A DNA stretch of 64,000 nt from Sipunculus nudus. Lineage: Eukaryota > Annelida > Sipuncula > Golfingiida > Sipunculidae. Positions 34,401 to 47,154 of the stretch are shown piece after piece. The stretch is from positions 33,742,019-33,806,018 of the forward strand of contig CM049306.1 in assembly GCA_026874595.1 (NCBI GenBank), read 5' to 3'. The notes below the pieces were generated by a model. The model saw only the letters and a list, made by a program, of their open reading frames with translations. It searched no databases and had not been told where the DNA came from. The position numbers were made by a program, and so were the translations under genes. Position 1 is the stretch's first letter. Each line of letters opens with the position of its first letter.

Positions 34401-37400
34401 GAAACCTTGAAAGAAGGAACAACAGGAAGGATTATCATACGTGTAGTGTTATATCATTATTCTACCAAACGCATTAAACGCTTTGAAATCGCTGTCTCGC
34501 ACTCTAATACCCAACTAATAAAAGGCTCAGTTCATTCATAAAGATTTTGAAGAAACTGTTGTATCATGGGGACTGATGCTGTTCCACGTGATAATCGAGA
34601 TCCGGAACTGGTGATTGTCTCATAGAAGCTTGTTACAACGGGATCTTTATTATTGAATAATTCAAGAAGTTCTTATGGTGTACTGCTGAACAGGACAGGT
34701 ACATCACCAGACTATGTGTACCATTGCTGAGCTTTAAAGATTACTTGGGTTAGTGAGACTCCTTTAAAATCTCATTAGCCGTAATTAAACTATGCATCCT
34801 TGGCGTCTTGGCAGGTGTCTCTTAACACTAAAGCACAGGTAAAAAAAGGAGAAAAACATTGAAGAGCCTCAGTCACGAAAATCAATAGACAATACAAGCT
34901 GAAGGCATAAAAATATAACATGTTTGACTTATTTGTTTTTTGTTTTAAATTGCTAACTAGAAATATGCAATCTGACAAATGCATGCCTCCTCCATGCCGG
35001 CGGTCCTTAATGTGAAGTACACCGCAGCCAGTGATTTTATTCACTTATTGGCATATATTCCCAGGTTCATTGGCGCATACGTTCCCCCAACAAGTGTTTG
35101 CTTTGATATATTCGGCCCGTATTCTTTTTTTTCAATTAATATTCTTAGAAGATTTTCCTGGATCCGGATAATGTCCGGAGTCATGCCACATTTCTTCATT
35201 GGCCAATTCCCTAGGTGCCCTGAAGTTTCATTGGATTCCGTTCATGATTGCATGAGTTATGTTATGAACAAACACACAAACACACACACGAACGAGAATG
35301 AACACATACTCTCCGGGTGAATGCAACTCTCCCGTCCTTCTGCGTTGTAGCTTTGGCTATAATCTATGGAAATAGTATATAAGAGGTTGATGTTCAATCC
35401 TCTTTCAACGAAAACCGTAAAGCAAACTCCAATCAAAACATCGTAACGTTTGAGATTAATACTGGCTTCCCTGTCAAAACATGTCCTTCACTGAAGTAAA
35501 TTGAAGGAGGTTATTAAGAGGCAGTACTTGCTGTGGCTACACACAGCTTTGATAAGAGCGGCACGACATGACCTTCAGCGAAGAAGTACTCATTTCTTAC
35601 TTGTCAAGAAGCATTAAAAATCTATATAATAACTAAATTTCAGGATGTCAAAACATGCTGATATATAGAGAAAATTATTTTCATAAGAGAAACCACTGAA
35701 CACTTTCAAAATAAGTTCTTGACTATGTTGAGATGTCATCAGTATATTTCAGAACGTTCCTGCACGCTGACCTATCAAGTTCAGCTCTCAGTCCCCCGGT
35801 CCATGAATTAATTCAACGTTGTTGACTGACGAAGCAAGATACGGACGTTGAATGTTTGTCATCTATGGGACTTCAGAACTTTTGAAATAATCCATCTTCT
35901 GCTGACAGAGTGACATGAAAAACTACCCCAAAAAATGTCTCTCGGGAAAATCATAAACCGAGTCCTTAACTGATATCGAATAACACTTTCACTAATAGCA
36001 CATCATTAATTAGAAAAAAAACATATATATTGAATATAACGTCAACCAGAAACGTGGACGAAGTTGCGCTATTGTCCATCTCGCAGTGACATTTAGAATC
36101 GGGTTCAGTGGTATTAATTAATAGTTTTTTTTCACATTCATGCAGCATATGTCAAACCAGCACGTGTTTCACCATGCTTTTAAATGTCCTTTTTCCGGTA
36201 GGTTTCTGAACAGTACACCATATTGTCATTATATAAATTACATGGATAACGCACGGAAGAATGGTTTAACTTACCATGATTTACAATGAAGAAGATCCGC
36301 TAGCCCTACTGCACTACTATAAACATCAGCCAGACAGCTTGATGTGGGATCCCTCAGTAGTATACCCTTGCCTGTACGACTACACACATCTAGTATCGTT
36401 CTCGATCATTACCATGTAATGATCTATAATAACCCAACATAAGTATTTCTCTCACGTTTGTATATTTTGTTTGAGTATTTACATATATTTCGTTAACTGG
36501 ATAATTTAATGCCATGTATTAAATGACGACATTATTTCCTCGGTTTTCGAACTGAAATATTCAAATCTGGCTAACGTTAATCTTACGAATATCAAAACAC
36601 GGATCCATCAAAATGAATTACTGAACAGTGGCTGTTGGCTGTGTCCTGCTTTTATACAAACGAGCATTGTCATGCTTAATTCTTTATAAATATATTTCAA
36701 CGAATACTAGCCATCTGTGAATGTAAGCAAGGCAAGTATAGTTTTAACTCTCGCTTTTATGCCACTTTTAAGATTTAATTGAATGTCTTAACTGTTATGC
36801 GGTATAGCTAAATGCTCATTGATGTTGGCATTAATTAAAATTTATCGAACGGTATGCAACGATATAAATCGATAAATAAAACTGATAGAAATAATAAAAT
36901 AAAATATCAGTGGTCTAAAGGAAATAAAAATGTGCGGCTTTCATTTTAAGAATTGAACAAAATGTTTATCATATGGCAAAAAACATAGGTAGATGAGGCA
37001 TTAATTTAAATATTAGAGGAGAGGTAATTTAGTCAATTGAACACATGACTGAAAGCAAATCTCAGACAGAAATCGTGAGTCATTTTTATTTAAGACTTGA
37101 AGGCCAGCTTTTCTGTCAGTAATCAGGTTTCCTCCTTTAAATACTTTCATCAAAACCATACTTTTCAATCATAAATTGCGAAATGATATAAGTGTTTGTT
37201 AAAAACATAGTTACTTAACAATTTCCGCTCTCAAAGATGGATACTTGAAATTTGTTATGAGTGATTCATTAAATGATAAGGTTTATTATTTACTCCAGCT
37301 GAAAAAATGGAACTCACGAACATAAGATCGTATCAATAGAGATTTTATGGATTAACATGCGGTTTCCGTCGTTTCAGCTTTACCACCAGTATATTTATAT

Positions 37401-38361
37401 TTTCGAATGAAACTCCTTCCTCTTGTTCAAGAACATTCTAGTTTGTTGAATTATTAAAGACTTCATAATAACGTATCTTTCGTAATTATTCAGTTAATTT
37501 CTTCTTTGGTCACCTGACTGTTTGCTGTCTGGTGTACTTACCTTGTTGACATTATTTTAGGAGTTTTATTTTCTGTTGGATATTTTAACATCATACACAA
37601 TCCTTTGTTAGAGGAATAGCGTTGAAAGAAGCGTGTCAATATGTAATCGAATCTATAAACCGAGTTCCGAGTAACCACATTGTGTACATCATATATATAT
37701 TAAATACAGTCCAACATTAGAATTAGTTAAATCGGCCGTTCTTGAATACTTTTCAAAGCCTTAATACGGGCTTGAGATGATTCGAAATTAATAGAACCGC
37801 GAATAAATTAATAGACTTACGCCACATTATTTCCACAAAGATGATGAAACATTACGCATAATGGAATCCCTATTTAATAAACGCTGTGGATTTATTAACT
37901 GATATTATGCGTTAATGTTTTGTTGGTATCTTACGTGATCCGATTAATATTGAAGATGACCGCTAATCCATTCAGGAAGTGATCATCAAATCCCAAAGGG
38001 GTCCAAAGGGGAGTGTCTGCTTGTTCTCCTGTCGGCGCACTTTAACAAACGACACGAAAGGTAACTCTCAACAATGGGATAACGACGGACAAATTACTCT
38101 CTGCCTGAGTATAACTTATATCAGTCAATGGCTAATTATCTCTAAATGTATTTTCCTCCATTTTATCACACTGCCTGTCCAAAATGTTTAAATTAAATGA
38201 GAAGTTTCAATACTGAATGATTGGGAAGTTTCGATACTTAATAAACTAGCATCTAATAAATCATCCAACCAACTTAATTCGATCACTTTAGTCAACATCG
38301 GGCTATTCCCGTCTATATTTCTTCTATGAATCAAATAATAATATACATCCTTAGCCACCTA

Positions 38362-38365
<4 letters not shown>
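34401..38365. other. Unassigned AT-rich sequence
   Basis: No gene recognised. It includes (CA)-rich 35269-35292 and two opposite overlapping frames (34790-35044 minus, 34979-35320 plus), the latter ending in that repeat. 36.4-37.9 kb is strongly AT-rich and looks single-copy. Confidence 0.45.

Positions 38366-38432
<67 letters not shown>
38366..38432. repeat. (TA)n microsatellite
   Basis: About 33 uninterrupted TA units. Confidence 0.95.
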
Positions 38433-38436
<4 letters not shown>

Positions 38437-40744
38437 GAACAGACACCTTTTGTCTTTTGCCATAAGGTGACTCATGTTGATGCCTCAGATTCAGGGACTG
38501 TGTATTCAACTGTGGAAACCATTATTACGTCACAATTGTAAAGGAGGTAAGTCAGGTTTCTATTAAGGCCTGCTCCTGGTCGTAAGTACGGTTTATATTA
38601 TGTTACTACTGGCATGCATGCTTGTTCCAGTGTCTTTGTTCTTCCTCAGTAAGTCCAGATCGTCAGGTTTGTTCTCGATCAAGAATGAAGTGCATGCGAA
38701 CTCAGTTTAACAGTTTTACACCCTGCTGCTATTATAAAATATAGCAAAATCAAAATGTATTACCTTTAAATCATCCATTTTTAGAAAGCTTATAAGATAT
38801 TCGAGACATTTGAGCGTTATTAGCTTTAGTAAAGTGTCTTTCATCGAGTTAGGCTGTATCTTCCAAATAGATAATTCATTCACTCATCGTTCAGCCACTT
38901 GTCAGTCACTCATCAATGGCATTTCCTTTGTTTGCCAGTCAGACACTTCCTGTCACGTGGTAGGTCTCCCCTCTGCCTCTACTAAGATCGCTTTGAATCT
39001 CCAGTCGTAGGTGGTTACAATCAATTTTATTCATTAAACTGATTCAAAAGTCATGAGACTCTTTTTCAAATGAACATCTATTCTGCAGACTACCCACTCC
39101 TTTTAAAAGAAAGCGTACTGATTCAATTCCATGATTTGTCGTGACTTTTCTTTGACTGAGATATTAATTAGTTCTTCCGAGTGCGAGCCTTTTTAAAAAC
39201 TTCCCGCCACTGATTTGTCCTGTTACATGAATGTAACTTGTGTAAGGAATGTCAACTCGTGACCACGACAAGCCAGTGATCTGCTTTACTTGTTGATTCT
39301 TGATTGTATCAAAACGGGAACTGTTGAGCGCGTTCTAATCAAAACATTATTTAAGGAAATTAAGAAAATACTTAGAAATAAACATTCAGTTATAAACATG
39401 TTTAGTAAAAACAAAATTTCCGATTCAACATTGACTCTATATGGTGCATAATTACTTTTTCTTTGATCGATTGTATAATTTAATTTAAATCGCTAGATTT
39501 TTTCATGTATAGCATGCAGAACTTTAGTAAAGAAATACATATTACTCTATATGTGGTGGGTTCTATGTAACAGTAGCAATTCTGCTTATTGCAGGTTTCT
39601 TCCGGAAGTCAAATCCATTTGTTTTATCCGGTCTTAAAGGAAACATAACATTATTTGTAATGTTAAAAAGGTATAGCTTGGAAATGAGTGATGGCTGTAG
39701 CATCCATGGAGCAAATAAAATACCCCTAAATGTAAATGATTTTTTCCTTTTTCTATAAAAAGGCAGTCAAGTTAAATATACATTCTAATAACCCGAGCAT
39801 GCAATTCCAATTTCGCAAAGTCTGTGTTTTTCAGTATCATTGTTCAGATGATTTTCCCGATAGCTAAATAATGGATGGTAGGTGTCATTTAATGCTGGCA
39901 CGGCAAATAAATAATAAATAAAAGGGCCTTAAATGATTGGTTTAAAAGTTCGTTGTGGTAAAATAGCCAGTAGGACTCCCGTTATGTGCACTATTTATAG
40001 TGAATGTCTACAAGAATAGTGTAATAAACATGGAAACAGGAATGGACAGCATTCCAAAATCTATCCTTGGTCTTAACGCTGGTATAAACTTACCCTAAAT
40101 CTTCTGAAAGTATGACATTATTTCCGGAAACGAGAGTTTTGTACCGGATATTAACTTTTATATCCAATGAACTTTCCTATAAAGACCAATACTACATATA
40201 TTCAGTTTGACTCTCGTTTCTAGTTTTACCAAATACTAAATTTATTCGAAATACTGATAGAGAATAGACAGGAAATAAATGTTTATATAAACAGTTATTT
40301 TATTTCTTGTAACGTGTTTTTAACGCTGGGGGATGTTTACGCTTATATATTCAGGATTAGGCCTTTAAAGCTCTATTGCTTAAATAAGGTACGTTCATTT
40401 CCGAAGTTACGGCCAGTAGTGCTTATAACATATGGCCCCAAGTCACGATGTGACTTCCTGACCTTCACATTGTTATGGTTTCTATTCAGGAATGCCCAAT
40501 AATTGGATCCGCCAAAACAGAGTTTTTCGGATATTATGTTTTCAGCGAGGCGCCGCCACCGCCGCATGGGTTTCCGAAGAAAACCATTGGACGGAATTTT
40601 ATGAAACTCGGAATAATGATTGAGTCTCATGTTAACAGCTGCACCCTCATTGGGGGGTTGAACTCTTACCTTTCCTCTCTGCACATGCAGCGTCTGTTTT
40701 CACACATAAACCCACATCTTTGGACTCGGTTTACCGATCGGGCT
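38433..40744. other. Unassigned
   Basis: AT-rich. A GC-richer patch at 40490-40740 has overlapping frames on both strands (40373-40684 minus, 40475-40753 plus) and directly abuts the tandem array, so it is probably part of that repeat. A small perfect hairpin, TAACATTATTTGTAATGTTA, lies near 39647. Confidence 0.4.
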
Positions 40745-41440
40745 AAAATTTAGCATGGACGTAGCTCTTAGATAGCTTTATATCATACACAGAACTCCTG
40801 TTGTCATCTGTTCATCTGCCTTAGGTTAAAATCACCCATATATCTGCAGTGGGTATAATTATCAACCTGAAATTTTGCATGTGTATACTTCTTGAGTAAG
40901 TTTCTCGTTTATATGACAGGTGGCGCCACCTACATTAACGTTTATGCTGTATACATCCACTCTAATATATCAGGACTGGTTTGAAATACCAGCCTGACAT
41001 TTTGCATGTGTATAGATCTTACATAGCTATTTATAATACACATAACTGGTAGGGCCACCTGCAAATATTTTTGTCTGTCTTGGGTAAAATTCACTCATAT
41101 CTCGGCAGTGGTTTGACTTATCCACCTGAAATTTCGCATGTGTATACATCTTGGATAAATGTTTCGTTCAGCTATCAGGTGGCGCTACCCATAAACATTT
41201 AACACGGCAGACATCCATGCTTATATCCCAGGACTGGTTCGGGGCATTCGGTGCTACATCCTTCAATCACTTTCCATCTGCTCATCTGCCTAGGGTAAAA
41301 AATCACTCATATCTCAGCAGTTATTTCACTTATCGGCCTGAAAATTTACATATACATCTTGGATAGCTTTCGCGTTTAAATTACAGGTGGCACCACCTAC
41401 AATCATGTTTAGGTGGCAAACATCCATGCTTATATGCAAT
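40745..41440 (+). repeat. Degenerate ~125-132-bp tandem array with ~259-bp higher order
   Basis: The anchor (T)TGCATGTGTATA and its variants occurs at about 40753, 40877, 41004, 41136 and 41349. A second anchor, AGGTGGCGCCACCT (a perfect 14-bp palindrome) or a variant of it, occurs at about 40919, 41178 and 41386. Only alternate units carry the GGTGGC box, giving a dimer-like period near 259 bp. Strong divergence between units indicates age. Confidence 0.7.
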
Positions 41441-42244
41441 ACATATCACTGTATTTCCCCTTACCACTCAATCCATGCCTTACTTCACCCGTACCACTCT
41501 GATTTCGGTGGATACACGTAGTCGCGTGTCGAATACCCGTATTTTAGTTAAATCTAATTAAATCTAACAATATAATTAAATATTTTATTTAATTAATTCT
41601 AATTATCTTATGACATCTTATTAAATATGTACAGCTTTTGCTACATATCGAGCTTAAGTGATATAATTGGGTGGAAAACATTCATAGAAAGTCTGTTGAT
41701 TCATAAATCTCGGCTACACAACATCAAGAAATATATTAACCTCTGACCTCATTAGTTATTATCTTTAGTGCGACGATATGCATTACCGATTAACATTTAA
41801 TTAAAGTGTCATGAAGATCCATCAAAAAGCTAGTAAATATTGAGACGACCCCAAATGTGAACGGACGGTTCCCTTACTATTTACGATATACGGGCGTATT
41901 AAAACTATTCCAAACTATTTATGTGTTACTTTTTGAAAATGTTAATTTTTACAAACAGTCTCAAGAAGTCTTTAGTAATGTGAGGCAGTAAAGATTTTAA
42001 ATATTTAGTGCTTTGGCTGTTTTATTAAAAGGGGCCTGGATCCAGTAACATACACATTAGTTTCGATCTAGAATACCACAATCATTATAAGGATGGATAA
42101 AGTCGTATCAAACAGTGTAGCAGAAAATGATAAAAGAATAATAAAGTTGCTAATGTTTTTGTTCAAATTGCCTTAAAAAAATTCTGTATTTACTTAAATT
42201 TCCAAACGCATTAAACATGTATCAAACTGATAAAATATATTTAT

Positions 42245-42247
<3 letters not shown>
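41441..42247. other. Unassigned
   Basis: AT-rich, no gene. Confidence 0.4.

Positions 42248-42300
<53 letters not shown>
42248..42300. repeat. (TA)n microsatellite
   Basis: About 26 TA units just upstream of the ~145-bp array. Confidence 0.95.
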
Positions 42301-42301
<1 letters not shown>

Positions 42302-42476
42302 GATGATTTTACGAAGCCGTATTTTATTCAATAACTGAGTACTAACTAACTAAACCATAGCTAAAACTAGGAAACCATGGGTTTCGACGCTCAGCTGAAT
42401 TTGTCTATAGGGATATGTTTTTGAGCATTTTCAAAATATGGTTTCTGTGATCAGTAAAAGAAGCTCACCTGTCTAC

Positions 42477-43110
42477 CAAAACTGGAGTTATCATCCATAA
42501 ACTCATTTATAAATGAATTGGCCCTGTGACCTTGACCTTTGACCTAATGACCCGAAAAATCAAAAGGAAACTTCCCCTATTGGCAGACGCGCCACACGTG
42601 GAAGACAAAAGGGTTTGAAATGAAAAGTTTGGCTTAAAATACATCTACAAAATTTTTAATGAAGTGGTTGCTGTGACCTTGACCTCAGACGTCATGACCC
42701 AAACATCGAAAGGGTTCTTACATTATTGGAGGTTCATTTATAAGTCAAGATTGAAACCAATATGTCAATCCAAACTGGAGTTATCATTCGGAAACAAATA
42801 TGTGGACAGATGACCCCTGTGACCATGACCTTTACCCTTGTTACCCCAAAATCAGTCGGGTTCTTCCCCATTTGCAGGTCAGATATAGGTGCATGATGGA
42901 AGGTTTGGGATGGAAAGTTTTTCTTAAAATGCATCATCAATCTTTCTAAATAAATGAGTGCTGTGACCTTGACCCAAAAAAAGATAGAGTTCCTGTGTTA
43001 GAGGTGGGCCATATATAAGTCAAGTTCAAAATCGATATGTCAATCCAAACCGGAGTTTTTATCAGGAATCAAATTTGACGGACATACAGAATGACGAACA
43101 GACGAACGGA
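42477..43110 (+). repeat. ~145-bp tandem array with nuclear-receptor-like motifs
   Basis: The TGTGACC box starts at 42525, 42672, 42818 and 42962 (spacing 147, 146, 144 bp). Units share GGAGTTATCATYC, TGACCTTGACC, GGGTTCTT and AAAAT.CATC. The array ends in an ACGGACATACAGAATGACG-type tail with further ACGGACGG. I associate this family with abundant bivalve and gastropod repeats. The first unit holds TGACCTTGA (42527-42535, an ERR/SF-1 half-site) fused to TGACCTTTGACCT (42533-42545, a DR1). The 68-codon minus frame in it is an artefact. Confidence 0.75.
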
Positions 43111-44689
43111 CGGAGAGGGTGATTAATATAGGGTAGCTGCTTATTCAAGCCAGGGCATAATAAACTCATTAAATTCAAATGGCATATGTGTAAATAAAGT
43201 CTTTAAAGTAAGCAGACAAACATTTACAGTTATATCACTTTTATGTGATATTAAAAACAAGTAAAAGTGGATAAAACCTCATACATTTATCGTAAGGCTT
43301 ATTGGCCTAGATCTGCGCGTGAATCCTAACCGGGGACCATGACTTAGTATTAATAAGCTAGTTTCTTGTTAACTACCAATGGATATTTGCAAGAAACATA
43401 ACTATGCGGAACGTTCTTCGATTTATTTTAAAATGCATGGTGACAGTAAAAAAATCCACCTGTCTAGGTCAGAAATGGACGGGACCTCTTGCCCTCAACC
43501 CCGAGTCCATAGCTTAATCGATGAGTAGTTTATACAATTGTAATCCACGGGGCTTATTGAAGACCAGGGGCCGCAGATGTCGCATTGTTCGGTAATCGAA
43601 CGAACATGATCGTTTACATTGTTTATATATCATCTGTCGAGTGGAGGCAGACCCGGTCCCGCCCGTAATAAAGGTGTAAACCTTAGGTTGATTCGATGTT
43701 TGCATATAGCTCTAAGTTTGTATAAAATAAATGGTTATTCAGCGAAACTCACATTTTGTGTGCAAGTAGATTAGGGAAATTAGAGTTTGAGCAAGACATT
43801 TATATATTATACGAATACTTCTATAGTAAAAGGCAAACAATAATTTAATGTTTACAGTAAACATTTGCCAAGAAAATGAAAATTTCATATTTTTCGTGAT
43901 TTCAGTGTCTGCTTTTGCTTGCGAACTGTCATTCATTCGTTCTTCTCTGGGGGTACCACGTTTATATTTCATCAAAACTCATCCATTTATTAAATATCAT
44001 TTGAATAATTCAAAATTGCCAGTCGTGGTTTGGCAGCCTGCCCAGGTGTTAGCATGTTTGCAGTCAATTTTGTCAGAACTACAGCACAAGTAACCAATTC
44101 CCTGCACTGTCCTCGTCTAAGAAAGGCTAAGCCAAAGATTACGTTGCAGCACACGGACTGGTATACTCTATAACTCTTCTAGTAGTACTGTCAACTCGCT
44201 ATTGACCTCTATTTTGTGAGGAATAATTCCCTGCATACATGCATTAGAATATGTCAGCGAAATTAATGCATCATGCCATATGTCGCGGAACTTGGCCCCA
44301 ACTCCGATTGTAGTGTGAAATGGACACCTGTGCGTGACCTGCGATGAACTCGATAATCCATTTGTTTCGCTCCCCGCATACCAAATAGGATGTCGATTTC
44401 ATGAAGAGTATAATATGTCCAATATCTAATATGACATTAACTTTTTTACCAAATGATGGTACGCAGCACTTGAAAGCCTATTCCTAAATACATTCAAAAT
44501 TTATGCGTACAGGTATATGGGGTGTACGTATTCCTCATGAAATCGCTCTTTGGTTTTAGCGATAGTTAACTTGTAGAGGGCATTTAAAATTATTATTATT
44601 TCGAAATTGCTAACGTTTTAATTAAATCATCATGTTAACTGAGTTAGATCGATAAAATACCGTTAAATACTGGACATGGGACGACTTAT
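43111..44689. other. Unassigned
   Basis: Overlapping opposite frames at 43739-43975 (minus) and 43848-44093 (plus, 81 codons with a hydrophobic stretch near its start) have no recognisable motif. No repeat noticed. Confidence 0.35.
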
Positions 44690-45070
44690 GGAAAATGACT
44701 AGTCTATTAATGTATAATGATATTTATTAATCTTCTATCCTTAAACGAATAATAAATACATATGACATCTAAAATTTACATGGCTTTAATCTAAATGAGA
44801 AAACTTGTTTAATTTCCAAAGAGGGTACTTATTAAGATTCAAATCCAAATAAATATCGCGGAAATAACTGCTTCCAACAAAACAGAAGACATGGCAATGT
44901 ACATTTTGGAAAATGACTAGTCTATTAATGTATAATGATATTTATTAATCTTCTATCCTTAAACGAATAATCATAATAAATACATATGACATCTAAAATT
45001 TACATGGCTTTTAATCTAAATGAGAAAACTTGTTAAATATCCAAAGAGGGTACTTACTGAGATTCAAATC
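44690..45070 (+). repeat. Modular satellite, A-type units (218-225 bp)
   Basis: Two units starting GGAAAATGACTAGTC at 44690 and 44908. The second has a small TCATAA insertion. Each ends in a core shared with the B-type units: GATTCAAATCCAAATAAATA, then TCGCGGAAATAA, TGCTTCCAACAAAACAG and AAGACATGGCAATGT. Confidence 0.9.
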
Positions 45071-45780
45071 CAAATAAATATCGCGGAAATAAATGCTTCA
45101 AACAAAACAGAAGACATGGCAATGTCCGTTTAATTTAAAAGACGGTAGGTTTGTAGTTCCAAAGAAATGTAAACATTGACGAACACTTTAAACCCGAGAC
45201 TGGGATTCGAATCCAAGTAAAGATCGCGGAAATAAATGCTTCCAACAAAACAGAAGACATGGCAATGTCCGTTTAATTTAATAGACGGTAGGTTTGTAGT
45301 TCCAAAGAAATGTAAACATTGACGAAAACTTTAAACCCGAGACTTGGATTCGAATCCAAGTAAATATCGCGGAAATAAATGCTTCCAACAAAACAGAAGA
45401 CATGGCAATGTCGGTTTAATTTAATAGACGGTAGGTTTGTAGTCCCAAAGAAATGTAAACATTGACGAAAACTTTAAACCCGAGACTTGGATTCGAATCC
45501 AAGTAAATATCGCGGAAATAAATGCTTCCAACAAAACAGAAGACATGGTAATGTCCGTTTCATTTAAAAGACGGTAGGTTTGTAGTCCCAAAGAAATGTA
45601 AACATTGACGAAAACTTTAAACCCGAGACTTGGATTCGAATCCAAGTAAATATCGCGGAAATAAATGCTTCCAACAAAACAGAAGACATGGCAATGTCGG
45701 TTTAATTTAATAGACGGTAGGATGGCAGTTCCAAAGAAATTTAAACATTGACGAAAACTTAAACTCGAGACTTTGAGTCC
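45071..45780 (+). repeat. Modular satellite, B-type units (exactly 143 bp, ~5 copies)
   Basis: CGCGGAAAT occurs at 45082, 45225, 45368, 45511 and 45654, exactly 143 bp apart each time. Monomers differ at only a few positions, so they were amplified recently or are being homogenised. Three junctions carry a perfect 18-bp palindrome, CTTGGATTCGAATCCAAG (45343, 45486, 45629), containing a tRNA B-box-like GATTCGAATCC. The last unit decays after 45760. The 74-codon minus frame 45645-45421 is a translation of the satellite. Confidence 0.95.
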
Positions 45781-46676
45781 CCCTAAATTTTTTACGTTTT
45801 AACCGTGAGTGGGACATAACAGCTTGTACTATAACTAATTGATTGCTCCGTGACAGGAGGAATCTTTAGAGACACCTGTTTCTACCGCGCAACAGACAGC
45901 GGTTGAAGGGTGTGTTTTTCAGGAAATGCTCAATAAAACACAGGTCTATTATTATTTTTACCTGATGGAAACAGCGTGAAACTCCGAAATCATGTATCAG
46001 CTGTATTCGGCCAAAGCAACGGATGAATACTGAAGAGTGGTAATTCATCTGGTATCTATCAACTATTTTAGGTATTTCAGCCAACGTAATTGTAAATCTG
46101 TTAGGTAGTTTAACTTTCTTACAGAATTGCGCTTAAATCTGACGATAGACTATATTTCTCCGATTAGTAAAGGGGCCAGGGAAGAATCCTGTTTTTCTTC
46201 GGGTCTGACTGATTTGATGCATCCAGCAAGATTGAATTTCCGTGGCGGAGGTTTGCGCTCTGTTCATTACTATTCTAGTTACCATTGTATTTATTCTTTC
46301 CCCGATGACGAGTATTTGAGGGACTGCTTTAGTTTTATCGAGGACCGCTGCAATATAATACGGATGATTAAAAATATTAACCTCATTACTCCTTTACATC
46401 ATAACCAACCGATACATATTTATATGTCGTTTTTAAACGGTATTTAATAACTACTTCCGTGCAGAAAAATGCCCCGATAACCCAATATATTGCTGAGTTC
46501 CATCCATTGCAGACTTTATCCCTTTTTACTCACCGACATTCATGTCTCCCACGCCTTTTATGACTGGTTATTTTGTCATAATAAGGTAACTGAGAAACGT
46601 TGATGGTGAACATTCAGATGCAAGCCATTTGCTTGTTATTTTCTGTCGTGAAACCTCATGACTAAGAACGTGATCT
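45781..46676. other. Unassigned, with a 106-codon frame
   Basis: The plus frame 46127-46447 includes FPDDEYLRDCFSFIEDRC, of protein-like composition, but has no recognised family and no clear splice sites. Its start is arbitrary. It could be an exon; chance is equally likely. Confidence 0.25.
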
Positions 46677-47154
46677 TTAAGGGGCCTAATCACCTGTATA
46701 AAGCATGTTGAATCAACATGAAAAATAGCTTCTTCCCTTTAAGATAATTTGTACCTGCCAAAATACTGCCGTGAAACCGTTTGCTTACTTTGCTTACGAG
46801 AGTTAAAAACAGTGGACCGAGCGCGATCACAAGTGTACACATAAACACAGCGCGTGTATCGCCCGGCCACAACACGATCAATCACGAGTTGCCCCTGACT
46901 TGACAAAAAAAGTGTAATACATGTTTCCGCGGCCACTATTAGACCTACGGCCAAGCGGCCTTGTTATGGCCAAAAGCCACACGCATACTGTGTTTACCAA
47001 CACGCAAAACCATAAGAAGGGGTTAAACAGTCTTATACGAGGTACAGAGACTGTGTACTGGGATGGTTTTGCTGGGAAACTGTTGTATAAAGCAAAACTG
47101 AACCGATAGTGTGAATGAATAGGCAAAATATTGCATCTGATTTTGTCCCTTTAA
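46677..47154 (-). mobile_element. TTAA-flanked MITE, copy B (478 bp)
   Basis: TTAA at 46677-46680 and 47151-47154. Ends GGGGCCTAATCACC and (complement) AGGGACAAAATCAG. It is the reverse complement of 14454-14944 over the full length. GAGACTGTGTACTGGGATGG here matches the complement of CCATCCCAGCACACAGTCTC there. Overlapping frames on both strands are repeat translations. Confidence 0.75.

Noticed and set aside
34979-35320. 113-codon plus frame
   Set aside because: No recognised domain. It overlaps an 84-codon frame on the other strand and ends in a CA-rich repeat.
45421-45645. 74-codon frame in the satellite as a repeat protein
   Set aside because: It is only the 143-bp satellite translated. 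143 is not a multiple of three, so the frame shifts between monomers.
42477-45780. A CRISPR-like array
   Set aside because: Whole monomers repeat with no short-repeat/unique-spacer pattern, and the context is eukaryotic.
46127-46447. 106-codon plus frame with FPDDEYLRDCF
   Set aside because: Protein-like composition but no family, no splice signals and no neighbour to support it. Noted only in the tile entry.
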